This document shows, piece by piece, positions 1 through 10,680 of a stretch of DNA of 64,000 nt. The position numbers were made by a program, and so were the translations under genes. How positions within the stretch are numbered: position 1 is the first letter of the stretch; every line of letters begins with the position of its first letter. A model generated the notes under the pieces. That model was not told the DNA's origin, did no database searches, and saw only the letters and a list, made by a program, of their open reading frames with translations. Source of the stretch: Diadophis punctatus similis (lineage: Eukaryota > Chordata > Lepidosauria > Squamata > Dipsadidae); assembly GCA_023053685.1 (NCBI GenBank), contig JALIGW010000001.1, positions 66,593,740 to 66,657,739 of the forward strand, read 5' to 3'.

Positions 1-948
1 AACAAATCTCACTCTTAATTTGGGCCTTGGATTGAAAAGAAAAATATACAAGAATGGAAAATATATGTACTTCAAGGATAAATTGTTGGATTCTTGGGTT
101 CATTTTTCTTCCTGTGGACATTTCATTACCAGCTAGGTAAAATCATTAGCATATGGATGAGGGAAGTTTGCCAGCTGCTTTTATATATGATAGCTTGATC
201 TACCTAACAATACAAACCTAAAACAGTAATAAAGATTCTATAATATTGAATAAAATTTTATAAAATAAATTTATATTTATATTTATTTTATTGTTATGTT
301 ATGTTATATATTATGTTATTATAATTTTATAATTTTATAATAGAATATAATTATAATATTATTTATTATTTATTATCATATACAACAATTCTATAAAATA
401 AAATTCTATAATATTCAATAAATAAATCCTAAAAACAAATATCCTATTTTAAAGGCCTCTTTTAAAATGCCAACTAGCAGGTCATTTTCTATAAAGTAAT
501 TCAACAGAATGCATTTCAGAGATGGGGTAATGATGGGGAAGGGTTGATTGAGAGTTGCAGACAAACAAGCCTAGAACAAGTTTTGTGAGCTAAATGGCCT
601 GGTGAAAAATCATATAATAGAGATGTGGGAACTCTTTACAGCAAAAAATGGGAATAAAATCATGATTCATATGTTGAACTGGTGATTTCTTTGAAATAAA
701 GCATATTATCTATCGGCATTACTTATGTCTCTTCAATACTTATTTGCAGACTATATTTTAATTAATGCCATAGTAGATGGCAGCTTCTTGTTGAATTTGC
801 TGCTCCCTGCAAAGTTAAACTGAGTCTGATTTGGTTAATCACCAGATTGGTTGCAGGCTACATTGGGAGATTAAAAGGCATCCTGAAAAAAGACAGAGGG
901 AAAACAAAACAGTAATCCGAAGTAAAGGTGAATTTATCTTTTCTTTAG
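1..948 (+). other. NLRC4: NLRC4 intron (right part), AT-rich block
   Basis: Sequence upstream of the first recognisable NLRC4 exon. I find no further leucine-rich-repeat exon in it. Positions about 232-440 are a low-complexity AT block of TTTATA/TTATAA words. It ends in a T-rich acceptor tract with AG at 947-948. The assignment as an intron is inferred from the exon that follows. Confidence 0.55.
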
Positions 949-1113
949 TTGAAAGATTAAATGTCCTACCAAAGATGAAAATTCTGATGTTCCCTTGGGT
1001 GGATGAAGTGAATGTTTGCTTTGTTAAGTTAGAAGAGTTAAAGAGAATGCCGCAGTTGACCAAACTTGGGCTGAAGAAATGGAGAACCACCAACTGTGAT
1101 GCCAGAATTCTCA
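949..1113 (+). CDS. NLRC4: NLRC4 penultimate coding exon (leucine-rich repeats)
   Basis: This internal exon of 165 bp encodes about 55 residues of the C-terminal leucine-rich-repeat domain of NLRC4. In mammals NLRC4 is the cytosolic NOD-like receptor that assembles an inflammasome after NAIP proteins sense flagellin or type III secretion proteins. Readable blocks are LPKMKILMFPW, VCFVKLEELKRMPQLTKLGL and KKWRTTNCDARIL. They match the order of the mammalian protein, which has a similar proline-tryptophan block followed by QL-KLGLKNWRLTD-type repeats. A pyrimidine tract with AG precedes it, and a consensus donor GTAAGT starts at 1114. It begins and ends in phase 1, so it joins the next exon in frame. 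No stop or frameshift is seen. Upstream exons (CARD, NACHT, first repeats) lie outside the window. The family call is from recalled similarity, not a database search. Confidence 0.82.
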
Positions 1114-1828
1114 GTAAGTATATTTTGCAGTATTAAAAGAGAGATATGAAAACAAGAGTGAAGGACTCACATGTGGTACTATACTGAGTCAAAGCAATAG
1201 CTCTGATCCAAAAGGCTATTGTAAGGGTTATTTGTTCGTTTATATAATAAATATAGCCATCTCACTGCTGGGACTCTGGGTGGTTTATAAAGTTAAAAAT
1301 AAAGCACAACCAAAAATTAATGGCAAAATCATTTTAAAAACCTCTAAAAATAATGCAAATATTAAAACAATCTGTGGGAAAGCAACATTTATTTTCTTGA
1401 AAGCACAGCCATTTATCAGGCTCTCCATATCACCAGATCCCAGGTCAGATGACAAAGCCATGTTTTCAGACTCCTCTAGAAGGATCAGGGCTAATCTCAC
1501 CTCAGAAGGGATGATGTCCTCAAGGATGGTTGCTGCGGCAGAACAGGGTCTCTTCCTGGCTCCTGTCAGATGACATTCCTTTGTACACAGAATTACACCA
1601 TGTCATTTCTGCCAGATCTGATGGACAGATAGATTTGATTGAGGCAGTACCTCAAATACCTCAGCTGACTTTTGCAAATGTTCTCTGTGTTTGTGTATAT
1701 ATATTAATATGACCTAAACAAAAATACACTCAAAAGATTAATATTCATATTTGGTACATGGAAAAAACAGAACTATGTTTCAGTATTTAGCAATACAATA
1801 ATAGGCCTCCTTGGGACACAATCTAAAC

Positions 1829-2107
1829 CAGGGGTCCCCAATATCCGGGCCGTGGCACACTACCAGGCCTTGAGCTGTTTGGAACCAGGCGGAGGAAGTG
1901 GCGGGCGAGTCCTTGTGCATCTCCACTTGCGCGAGCAATGGGTCAGCACATGCGTGCACGCTACATTTGCACGAGCGGCAAGCATGCATACCCACTTGCA
2001 CAAATGGAACTGCACGCACATACATGCTTGTCCACCATTCACACGTAGCATCCCCTCTCTCCCCCTCCCCAGCTGATCCGCAAAGCTGGAAAGGTTGGGG
2101 TACTCTG
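1829..2107. mobile_element. hAT-type non-autonomous element, CAGGGGTCCCC ends
   Basis: Left end caggggtccccaa and right end ttggggtactctg are imperfect inverted repeats. The flanks atctaaac (1821-1828) and gtctaaac (2108-2115) form an 8-bp duplication with one mismatch, as expected for hAT insertion. The interior is CpG-rich, with alternating purine/pyrimidine words such as gcgtgcacgc. It has no coding capacity and lies inside the last NLRC4 intron. Confidence 0.8.
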
Positions 2108-2391
2108 GTCTAAACTACAACAGCACTATCTAGATTGCTACATGATTAATAATTCTATGAAACTTCTATGGAAGCATCTTGGAAGAAAACAGTCTGTTGC
2201 TTTTACACTTTAAGTTTTCTAAAAGTCTGGGTATGTTAGAAGTCTATATATACTGGCAGTAATGTTTAGCACCACATGACCTTCTGATCACGCAGGCAGT
2301 TGGGTATAGATGGAGAGTTAAGTGTTTACTTTGTGTCCCTTCTTTGTAGGTCACTGTCTGCTTTTTGCCTCAGAGGTCTCAGGTCACTAAT

Positions 2392-2593
2392 CAGGGGTGA
2401 AATTCAAACATTTTCCCTACCGGTTCTGTGAGCGAGGCTTGGTGGGCGTGGCAGGGGAAGGATACTGCAAAATCTCCATTCCCACCCCACTCTGGGGCCA
2501 GCCAGAGGTGGTATTTGCCGGTTCTCCAAACTACTCAAAATTTCCGCTACTGATTCTCCAGAACCTGTCAGAACCTGCTGAATTTCACCCCTG
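2392..2593 (+). mobile_element. hAT-type MITE, CAGRGGTGRR family, copy 1
   Basis: Starts caggggtgaaattca and ends gaatttcacccctg, so the ends are inverted repeats. The interior carries taccggttctgtg, ggcgtggcagggg and aaggatactgcaaaat, shared with the copies at 17627 and 34026. The duplication is imperfect: ggtcacta (2382-2389, two bases away from the end) versus ggtcactt (2594-2601). It lies in the last NLRC4 intron. Confidence 0.78.
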
Positions 2594-3161
2594 GGTCACT
2601 TCCCTCTGTTTTCTTCCGCAGGTACATGCGGAAGCATGCTTTTTGACTCCTGTCTGGCAGGAATTATTATTTTAATTTATATAGCCACCGGTCTTGCCGT
2701 AGAACCCTAGGGGTCCAACAGCATATTAAAAAAAAAAATACAAAAAACAAACAAACAATAAAGCAACAACATACATGTCAGACATCTGAGATTTTTTTTT
2801 AAAAAACCATTCTACAGTAACTCATGACAAAAACCTCCTGTATTTAGATACATTTTGCCTATTCCTAAATAGTTCCAGTAAATAAATCTCCCCTCTCTTA
2901 TGGCTATACAGCCTGCTTGCCAAATCCTTGATGAGGTCAGATTCTTGCTCTTGAGATCCTTCAACCTTAAATACGAATTGATTTGATTTTGAGATGTAAA
3001 GCCTTATTTTTGTATTCTCCTCGATATTAAGATTCAGTGTAGGCCATTTTTTAACATTCGTTTATATACATATGATTAAGTCTACACAGAATTGGTACAT
3101 TTTCTGTATAATCTGAGAAACAAGAAATTACTGAATGTAACTTCAGTACATATTTCCCTAG

Positions 3162-3508
3162 GTACCCTTTTTGCAAAAGCATCTTTGGCAGACCTCCAGC
3201 ATCTGGACATGGCAGAGAGTTGCTTGACAAGTGAGGGGTGGCTCGTTATCTTGAAGGCATTAATTCATCTCAAGAAGCTGACATTTCTAGACTTCAGCCA
3301 AGAACAAGGCTTTACGCCCTCTGCCCTGTTAGTCTTGGAATTGGCCCGCCTAATAAACCAGTTGGATTCTTTACAAGAGATTGATCTGACTGGCTGGCAG
3401 TTTGATACCCATGACCTACAAGAAATTAACAAAGCAAAGAAAAGTGATAGGGATGAGTTGCAAGTAATAGTTTCTTCAATCAAGCCACATCTGGATACAA
3501 CAATTTGA
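3162..3508 (+). CDS. NLRC4: NLRC4 terminal coding exon (last repeats and C terminus)
   Basis: This is the terminal coding exon of NLRC4, about 114 residues plus a TGA stop. The acceptor is TTTCCCTAG. The split codon A|GT joins the previous exon without a frame change. Readable repeat blocks include LADLQHLDMAESCLTSEGWL, LKKLTFLDFS and LDSLQEIDLTGWQFDTHDL. The GWQFD-DDL block close to the C terminus is characteristic of NLRC4, and the LTSEGWL signature is typical of NLR-family repeats. After that block the mammalian protein ends within about a dozen residues. Here the frame continues for roughly 25 residues rich in Lys, Asp and Ser, so the tail appears extended. The ORF seen upstream of 3162 is read-through into the intron. 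The 3' end of the mRNA is unclear: an AATAAA lies at 4616-4621, beyond a hAT insertion. Confidence 0.85.
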
Positions 3509-4099
3509 TCATTCCCATATGAAGCCCTAATGAAGTGCACTTCTAAGTATCTGGACCTTAATATGAAGAACTTACAGATGTAAAAGACATATAGATGAGG
3601 GGGGGGGGAAACCCCAGAATTAAACTTGAAATCAGAAAAAAATGTGAAATATGTATTTCGAAAAAGCACAAACAGGCTTTTAAAAATGTGGAAAGCTGGT
3701 GTTATACAAGTTCTCTTTATCTGGATTTTAATATACAGTATATATTAATGTATATGTATAAATGTAATGTACAGTATATATTACATATTAATTATATATT
3801 AATATTATATATTAAATGTAATGTACATTTACATATAATGTAAATGTATAAACAATTACAATATTCTAGCTTTTTTAAATAATTGTAGTGAATCTATTTT
3901 GAAAGACAAATCTAATCTAGTCAGTATAAACAAGATTATGTCTGCACATTTTCCTTTGGTGTTTCAATGCTTTAATTTCCCCCTCTTTTATTTGATGCAA
4001 AAAACAAGAAAGATTATTTTGAAGGTTATTCTGCAATGAAAGTCATCCAAACATTTTATTCCCTTTTATGACTGTTGTATCTCTTGAAAGAAACATAAC
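3509..4099 (+). other. NLRC4 downstream sequence / possible 3' UTR
   Basis: AT-rich sequence after the stop codon. It includes a G run at about 3599-3608 and a low-complexity block of TATATTAATGTA words at 3725-3850. No gene is recognised. It may be 3' UTR, but no polyadenylation site could be fixed. Confidence 0.4.
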
Positions 4100-4107
4100 A
4101 TCACAAT

Positions 4108-4420
4108 CAGGGGTGGGTTCTACTTACCTTCCCTACCGGTTCAGGGTCGTGCCGGAAGTGCAGGTTTTGTGCGCGCACACTCACTATGCTCACGCCCCCC
4201 TGTCGCTCCTGGGTTAAACTGGTCTGTGCATGCACAGGAGGCTTTGCTCATGCGCAGAGGGTTATTTTCCTGTAAATTTGGCTCTGGTGGACGGATTTAA
4301 AGCCGGAGGACTGGTTCGGGAGTGTGTCCAGCTGGCTGTCGCTGCCGGTTCAGCAAGCGGGGGGAAATTCCCGCTACCGGTTCTAGTGAACCAGTCCGAA
4401 CCAGCAGGAACCCACCTCTG
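4108..4420 (+). mobile_element. hAT-type MITE, CAGRGGTGRR family, copy 2
   Basis: Begins caggggtgggttcta and ends ggaacccacctctg. It is flanked by the exact 8-bp duplication atcacaat (4100-4107 and 4421-4428). The interior includes ccctaccggttcagg and an NRF1-like atgcgcagagg at about 4250. It lies about 600 bp past the NLRC4 stop. Confidence 0.88.
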
Positions 4421-4428
4421 ATCACAAT

Positions 4429-5225
4429 ACAAACAGGTAACCAAAGCCTCTGATCTCATCCCTTAGCAGGATCTCTTAGCAAATTTTGAACTGGTGTGTA
4501 ATCACCCATGTATGGATAAAAATGAGAGACCAGATAAAGAAAGAAAACTCATTTTTCTTTCCCTAGTCTCCTCCACCTGCATCATTTCATTATCATCTGC
4601 GGTTTTTTGTTTTTGAATAAATGTGTGGCTGGGACAGCTTTTGACCTCCATTTAACCACCATATATATTATCTGAAGGATGCTTTTACTGAGCTGAAGGT
4701 TAGATAATGCTAAATTAGGAATCCTGAAATATATGTACTAGTAGAAAATGCATCAAGAAATACACTTTAGAGAGGACAGCTTGCAAATCATCACTTCCAG
4801 GTGCTGCTTCATCATTCCTAAGATGAGTGGCTTTATAGAGCAGCTTACCACCTTAATGGCAACTCTATGGTGTCCCTCTGAGACTTTTTGGTACATTGTG
4901 TTGTGCTATGGCTGTGGCCGTTACCTATGCAGGCAACCAGCTGGGCACATGGAGTTAATCTAAATATTCCTGCAGAGTGCATAAGGCAGACAGTCAATGG
5001 CTGGATAGCCAGAGAGTCGGATGGGTCAATGTTGACACCCAAAGTGTTATGTTGGAGGAAGCTACAGTGTGGGTAGCACTGATGGAGGAAAAGTGGGTTC
5101 TTCTCTGATTTCAAGTGGAAGCCCTCCTGTGTCAATCAGACACTGGATGTTCTTAGACTGCCATGGCACATCTGCAACTGCAACTGCATTGGCTAAGTGA
5201 ATGGGAGTTTTTCTTCTGTTGCTTA
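4429..5225. other. Intergenic, nothing assignable
   Basis: No recognisable coding sequence or repeat. Opposed open frames of 71-96 codons around 4748-5135 match no family I know. The AATAAA at 4616-4621, followed by a GT-rich stretch, is a possible polyadenylation signal for NLRC4 (weak). Confidence 0.35.
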
Positions 5226-5470
5226 AGAGCCTAGGTGGCGCAGTGGTTAGACTGTAGTACTGCAGGCTACTTCTGCTGCCTGCCGGCTGCCTGCAATTTA
5301 GCAGTTCAAATCCCACCAGGCTCAATGTTGACTCAGCCTTCCATCCTTCTGGGGTGAGTAAAATGAGGACCCAGATTGTTGGGGACAATATACTGACTCT
5401 GTAAACCACTTAGAGAGGACTGTAAAGCACTGTAAAGTAGTATATAAGTCTATTTGCTATTGCTGTTGCT
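5226..5470 (+). mobile_element. tRNA-derived SINE (Sauria-SINE-like)
   Basis: The tRNA-like head carries an A box around ggcgcagtggttag and a B box around agttcaaatccc. The body is the squamate type: gactcagccttccatcc, aaaatgaggacccagattgt, agtatataagtct. It ends in a (ttgct/attgct)n tail. Further copies are at 28282 and 44101. The name is from memory of the squamate consensus. Confidence 0.8.
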
Positions 5471-5504
5471 AATTATAGCAGATTTGGAGGAAGCTTTCAC
5501 AGGA

Positions 5505-5922
5505 TTTAAGGATATGTGGAACTTCCCTGTTGAAGATCAGCTCTACAATGAAAACCACTTTCCTTTCTCTTAGGTTCAAATAAAAATACTGTACATTCAG
5601 ATTGGCAGCAAGCCATGTAATCATTAGCTTGCCTTTAGGGGGGATCACTTTGAAGCACCTTCATTGATATGGAAAGAAGTCAAAATAGAGATTGCAAAAC
5701 AAATGTTTAAAGAGATGTGGAACTTTCCTGTTGAAGATCAGCTCTCCAGCGAAAATCATTTTCCTTTCCCTTAGCTTCAAATAAAAATACTGTACATTCA
5801 GATTGGCAGCAAGCTATGTAATCATTAGTATCAGCTGGCCTGAGCCTTAGGGAGGATCACTTTGAAGCACCTTCATTGATATGGAAAGAAATCAAAATAG
5901 AGATTGCAAGACAAATCTTTCA
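5505..5922. repeat. Direct tandem duplication, period about 201 bp
   Basis: Two adjacent copies share ctgttgaagatcagctct, aaataaaaatactgtacatt, cagattggcagcaagc and aagcaccttcattgatatgg. The offset is about 201 bp. The second copy has a short insertion (tatcagctggcctgag). The unit has no coding capacity and resembles no repeat family I know. Confidence 0.75.
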
Positions 5923-6136
5923 ATAGTTACAAAGCAAGCAAGAGCTGTTGGGTTTTTATAATAATGCTGTGACAATGTTCCATTATTATCAGCCCTACAA
6001 GCCAGGCCACACTAGGAAACCGATGGAATATAGGTCAATAATACTTTTATTGTAAAGCTGTAGCAGCAGAATCTTGCAAGTCTGAATGTGCTTCCCCCTC
6101 CTTCCCTTTATCTAGGGGTGAATTAGCGAGGGGCTT
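5923..6136. other. Intergenic, nothing assignable
   Basis: Unique-looking sequence between a tandem duplication and a hairpin element. Nothing recognised. Confidence 0.4.
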
Positions 6137-6146
6137 GTCTATGTCA

Positions 6147-6281
6147 CAGGGGTCTCCAACCTTGGCAACTTTAAGAGTTGTGGACTTCAACTCCCCGAGT
6201 TCCTCAGCCAGCTTTAATGGCTGAGGAACTCTGGAAGTTGAAGTCCACAACTCTTAAAGTTGCCAAAGTTAGAGACCCCTG
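6147..6281. mobile_element. Foldback MITE, ttggcaactttaag family
   Basis: A near-perfect palindrome. The left arm caggggtctccaacc...cttcaactccc is the inverse of the right arm ending gagacccctg, with a short loop around cagctttaatggctg. The arms are about 60 bp. Flanks gtctatgt and gtctatga resemble an 8-bp duplication displaced by two bases. At least nine related sequences occur in the window. Confidence 0.8.
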
Positions 6282-6823
6282 GTCTATGATGTTTACTCAC
6301 ATTACTTTCCTGGCCCTGGGCTCACATCCCTTTTATCTCATGGTTGCTTTGGTAGTGATTCTTCTTCCTGTCTTTCAAAGCCATTGCCTTGTCCCTCTAT
6401 AATTATGTATGGAGTATCTTTACTCAGATCAGTTAGAAGGGAAATCAAACAGACCACAGAAATTAACAATGGGTTATACCAATCCTAGGTACACCTGCTG
6501 ACATTAGGAACAAAGCTTTTTGCAACCACATCAAGACAAACAATATTGCGCAAAACCAAGTTCTTCAGAGATTCTATGATTTCAGAAATAATTTCCGATA
6601 ATGATGAATTTCAAAAAACCCTCCCCACTGTTTTGTTTCTCATAGTTTGATCAGTTAAAAACTACTGATTCTGCTTGGAGGTATGCAACCTTGGGGTTAC
6701 TTTATTTGGACTCTTTCCCACAAGTGCAATAAAAATGTCCTTAATGCTACTTAGAAGCTTGTTAATCAGATTAGAAGAAGGGTTGCAGTAGTTGTATTAA
6801 ATGATTATCCGATCAATGTCTAA

Positions 6824-6930
<107 letters not shown>

Positions 6931-7169
6931 AAGAGAAAAAGGTATGTTGGAAAAGCTACTTTGAAATATAAGTCCCAAACAGTAGCAATTGTTAACCGTC
7001 AGGTATTGATGTATACGGCTGGATTGTTAGCTAATTAAAATTCTTCCACAGAAAAGTCATTTCACCCTTGCCTTGACCTACCTCATATGACTGCAGAAGC
7101 TGCATAGGATTAGTATAGCTGTATAGCTGTATGGAATGTATGAAGTGCTTATTTATCACCTCTTCTCAC

Positions 7170-7378
7170 TTATTTATTTATTTATTTATTATTTATTTAT
7201 TTGCTGTTCTTATATGCCGCCCTACTCCCTGGGGACTCAGGGCGGCGTACAACAGAATATAAGAACAATATAAAAAACAGTAACAAAAAAATAATAAACG
7301 ATTTAAAACATTAATTAATTAAAAAATTAAAAAGCCAAACAACACATTCATACCTGGGGGAGACCTAAGATGTTCAGC
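7170..7378 (-). mobile_element. L2-clade LINE 3' end (antisense)
   Basis: A (TTTA)n stretch is followed by tatatgccgccctact and gactcagggcggcgtac. This is the reverse complement of the L2 3' UTR seen intact at about 32160-32231. Only the 3' UTR remains, so it is a 5'-truncated copy. Confidence 0.82.
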
Positions 7379-8835
7379 GGTCACTTAGCTTGATGGTACA
7401 ACAGGAGCTGTTAGAGTCTTAACATTTCAAACTTGTAGTCTTCAATTATAATGGCCATCAGGAAAATAGGCCCCCTTAAAAAGGCACAGGGTAGTTCTCA
7501 ACTCAATGCTCAAATTTGGGTTCGCATTTCCTGCTCACATGTAATGGAATGCATTGGCGGCCTTGAGGAAAGAAAAGGAGAGATTCTGCCTGGCAAACAG
7601 TCAAACAAGATGGGTAGGTAGCCCACAATTGTTTAACAGTCACAGAAAGAAGCTGAGAAAGGGACCGGCCTTTCTCATCAACCATTTAATGGTGGGGAGT
7701 TTTGCACTTCCAGATTTGCAAGATTCTGTTAATGAGGCCTCATACAGCTTATACATTTCTGTTCTGGGTTACCTGGGAGAGCTGACATCACCTTACCTCA
7801 ATTTACTTTCAGTTAATAATTGCCACTCAGGGATCAACTTTATTGATGGATCACCTTTTGTTTCGTGGAAAAGGGATGCTTTAAATGACTTGAGGAAGCA
7901 AGTAAAGAAGTAAATTGTCTTGTTACATCTTAGGATCTTTCCCCACTTGCACCTAGCCAGATCAGAACACACATTGAAAACATTTTATACTGCCACATCC
8001 TGCAACACTGCATTTCTCTTATTCTCAATCATAGGCGAGACAGTCTGAAATTGCTCCTTAGCTCTACTGCTTGACTTTGTCTCGTTCTATTCTGAAGGTA
8101 ACAGCCGGGTCTGTAGGGTGCTTGATAAATGTCAGGATTGTGGCTACAACCATGCAATCAACAACTGGACCTTTTTTGTGCACATCACCATGCATGTAGA
8201 AAATGATGCTGATCACATGGTTGTGGGCATCATCTTCTCTTTTTTTTTACTCTCCTGTAAAAATCTCTAAGAGGAAGGATGGAAATTAGGAATGGGGAAA
8301 GATATTTCAAGACATTATAGTTTTCTGATATTTCAAGGGTGGATTTTTTAAAAAAAATTGTTGTAATTTTTAAAAATAATAATCTCAAAATTAGGATAGT
8401 ACAAATACCAAAGAGAAGCAATAAATAATAATAATTTAAAAATCTAGTTGTGAGCAGTACTGAATAAGTCAATCTTAATAAATTTCGATGTGCGTTTCAC
8501 ACGTTAGATGGCGCTATTTATCCATTTCTGCTATTTTAAAAAAAGGAGGAATGGGTAGAAATGTTAGAATCAGCACACATTGCCAAGCTTAATTATTGTC
8601 AGGAAATCATCTTTTTGCAAGATGATGTAATTTATTTTTTCCAAACACTTGAATAACATGAACACTCTATAGCAAAAACAGCTGTCAAAATTTTGAAATG
8701 GAAATAAAAGTATAAATCAAAAAGAGATGTCTAATTATCTTTCCTAGAACCCAGAAAGTTATTGGTCAAGGTCAACAGCTCAGATGGCTTTAAGGGGAAA
8801 CGGAGAAAAATTTATGGAGCAGAAGACACAGGAAG
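7379..8835. other. Intergenic, nothing assignable
   Basis: AT-rich sequence with scattered open frames, the longest 119 codons at 7554-7913 on the + strand. None matches a known protein or has splice-like boundaries that I can support. Confidence 0.4.
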
Positions 8836-8880
8836 TAGGGCGGCATATAAGAACTCTAAAATAAAATAAATAAAATAAAT
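8836..8880 (+). mobile_element. L2 LINE tail remnant
   Basis: The short stretch gtagggcggcatataaga followed by (aaataaa)n equals the last bases of the L2 3' UTR. About 45 bp remain. Confidence 0.6.
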
Positions 8881-9398
8881 TTTAAAAAGCCATAGTCATA
8901 ATTATTAGTTCTTACATTGTTAAATACTTTTTATATTATGTTAACTATAAGAAAATATGATCACACAAATATGAAAAATGAAGGGCTGTTATTTGATAGC
9001 ACTTAAAAGGTATACATGTATGCTTTCTTTTTGTGCAGTTCAATACAATAAAAATATAATTGAACAATCCATAATATTAAGAAAGCAGAAGCTTGTGTGA
9101 ATTTTAATTTACTTCTTCAGGTGCGGGGAACATTATCTTGAAAGAACAATCCATACATAGCTGTAACTTTTTGATATAGAGATGTACATATATGAGTACA
9201 GCATGTAAGTATGAATAGCAAATAGAAAAACCATCGGAAAATGAAATGCAGGAAACAGGAGCAGTGATCATTACTTATATAGTTGCCATTAATCAGACAA
9301 CTGTGGCTGTAACTCAGATACTGGCAAACAAATTAACACATGTAGTGCAATTAAAAGATATGCTTAATCAAGGGGAAATAGCGCTAAATCATCTGAAG
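8881..9398. other. Intergenic, nothing assignable
   Basis: AT-rich. A 61-codon + frame at 9246-9431 runs into the CR1 remnant. Its upstream part has no match I can defend. Confidence 0.35.
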
Positions 9399-10010
9399 CA
9401 GCCAGTGGAACAGCTTGCCTTCAGAAATTGAAGGTGCTTTATCACTGGAGGTTTTTAAGAAAAGGTTGGGCAGCCACCTGTCTGAAATGGTATAGGGCAG
9501 TGATGGCGAACCTATGGCACGCGTGCCACAGGTGGCACGCGGAGCCATATCTGCCGGCACACGAGCCGTTGCCTAGCTCAGCTCCAGCGTGCATGTGCGC
9601 GCCAGCCAGCTGATTTTTGGCTTGCACGGAGGCTCTGGGAGGGCGTTTTCAACTTCCGGATGGCCTCCGGGGGGGACTGGGGAGGGCGTTTTTGCCCTCC
9701 CCATGCTCCAGGGAAGCCTCTGGAGCCTGGGGAGGACGAAAAATGGCCTACCGGGCCCACCAGAAGTTGGAAAATGGGTCATTTCTGGCCTCCAGAGGGC
9801 CTCCAGGGGGTGGGGGGCGTTTTCGCCCTCAGGTATTGAATTATGGGTGTGGGCACTCGCACATGTGCGATAGCGCGCACGCATGCACTTTCGGCACCCG
9901 AGGAAAAAAAGGTTTGCCATCACTGGTATAGGGTCTTCTGCTTGAGCTAGGGGGTTGGACTAGAAGACCTCCAAGGTCCCTTCCAGCTCTATTCTGATTG
10001 ATTGAAATAA
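9399..10010 (+). mobile_element. CR1 LINE 3' fragment, split by a hAT insertion
   Basis: The left half (9399-9497) reads gccagtggaacagcttgcc and ggtttttaagaaaaggttgg. The right half (9926-10010) reads gggttggactagaagacc and ccaaggtcccttccagctct. Together they are the C-terminal codons and 3' end of a CR1 LINE on the + strand. The element at 9498-9925 interrupts it after gtataggg. Confidence 0.85.
9498..9925 (+). mobile_element. hAT-type MITE, CAGTGATGGCGAACC family, copy 1
   Basis: Ends cagtgatggcgaacctatgg and aggtttgccatcactg are inverted repeats. The exact 8-bp duplication gtataggg lies at 9490-9497 and 9926-9933. The interior is GC-rich with cacgcgtgcc and gcgcacgcatgc words. It has no transposase. 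The termini resemble horizontally spread tetrapod hAT families such as OposCharlie; that name is from memory. Confidence 0.88.
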
Positions 10011-10620
10011 GTTTTTGAATTCTTTTCATTGGGATAACTGTTTCATTCCATTCCATTCCATTCATGAACAATAGCGTTCATCTTCACATGAACGCTAGAT
10101 GGCAGCAAAGAGTTTGAGATTTCTGAGGGTTGTTTTTTTCCTTCCATCTAGTGCTCATCTGTATTTCTGCAGCATAGATCGGCTACGTTGGGATTATCAG
10201 GCAAGCAGGAGAGGAGAAGAAGCAATGATTTGTTATTGTTCATATTTTGAATCTTGATTAATTAAGTAATTTCCAGGAATATTTTTTAATATTTTTTATT
10301 GTTTTATCATAAAAATAAAACAAAAAACAAAAAAACAAACAAAGCAAAGCAAAAACATACATTCAACACTAACAATAACAAAAAAGAAAAAAATCGTGTA
10401 CAAAAAAAGAGGAAAATTGATCAACTGAATTTAATATTTAACATGTAGGATCCACCCTGGCTGGGTGCTGGGGGGAAAAAGCAGCATCACAGCTTCCTTT
10501 TGCCTTTCTGCCCCTCCAGGGACCATCCAGGCAGTTTCTATAGCCGACAAACTATCTTTTGTGTATGTGTAACATTTTTTGCTGATAAGTCTCCTTTCAT
10601 TTTCATTTCAGCAAAAAATG

Positions 10621-10622
<2 letters not shown>
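10011..10622. other. Intergenic, small inverted repeat
   Basis: Mostly AT-rich. Positions about 10071-10097 hold a 10-bp inverted repeat, tagcgttcat / atgaacgcta, with a short loop. A short (ATTCC)n run sits at about 10046-10064. Nothing else recognised. Confidence 0.4.

Positions 10623-10674
<52 letters not shown>
10623..10674. repeat. (AC)n microsatellite
   Basis: About 26 dinucleotide units. Frames through it encode His-Thr repeats and are artefacts. Confidence 0.97.

Positions 10675-10680
<6 letters not shown>

Larger units (their letters stand above)
1114..3161 (+). other. NLRC4: NLRC4 last intron
   Basis: The intron runs from GTAAGT to CCCTAG. It contains two hAT-type insertions, listed separately. 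The rest (1120-1828, 2116-2383 and 2602-3160) is AT-rich unique sequence in which I recognise nothing else. A weak L2-tail-like stretch near 2664-2720 was not called. Confidence 0.7.

Noticed and set aside
5226..5300. Functional tRNA gene
   Set aside because: A and B boxes belong to a SINE head; the body and tail of the SINE follow directly, and the acceptor stem is not kept.
7554..7913. 119-codon ORF as a gene
   Set aside because: No recognisable family, splice context or promoter; length is compatible with chance in a 64-kb window.
8493..8515. CTCF-type site at gttagatggcgctat
   Set aside because: Only a partial core match; not enough to claim a binding site.
9246..9431. Possible retroviral envelope-like or host coding fragment
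   Set aside because: The last part is CR1 sequence, and the remaining about 50 codons give no reliable match.
9498..9925. Naming this element SPIN
   Set aside because: The SPIN ends I remember differ (start CAGCGGTTCTCAACC). The CAGTGATGGCGAACC ends fit another hAT family better.
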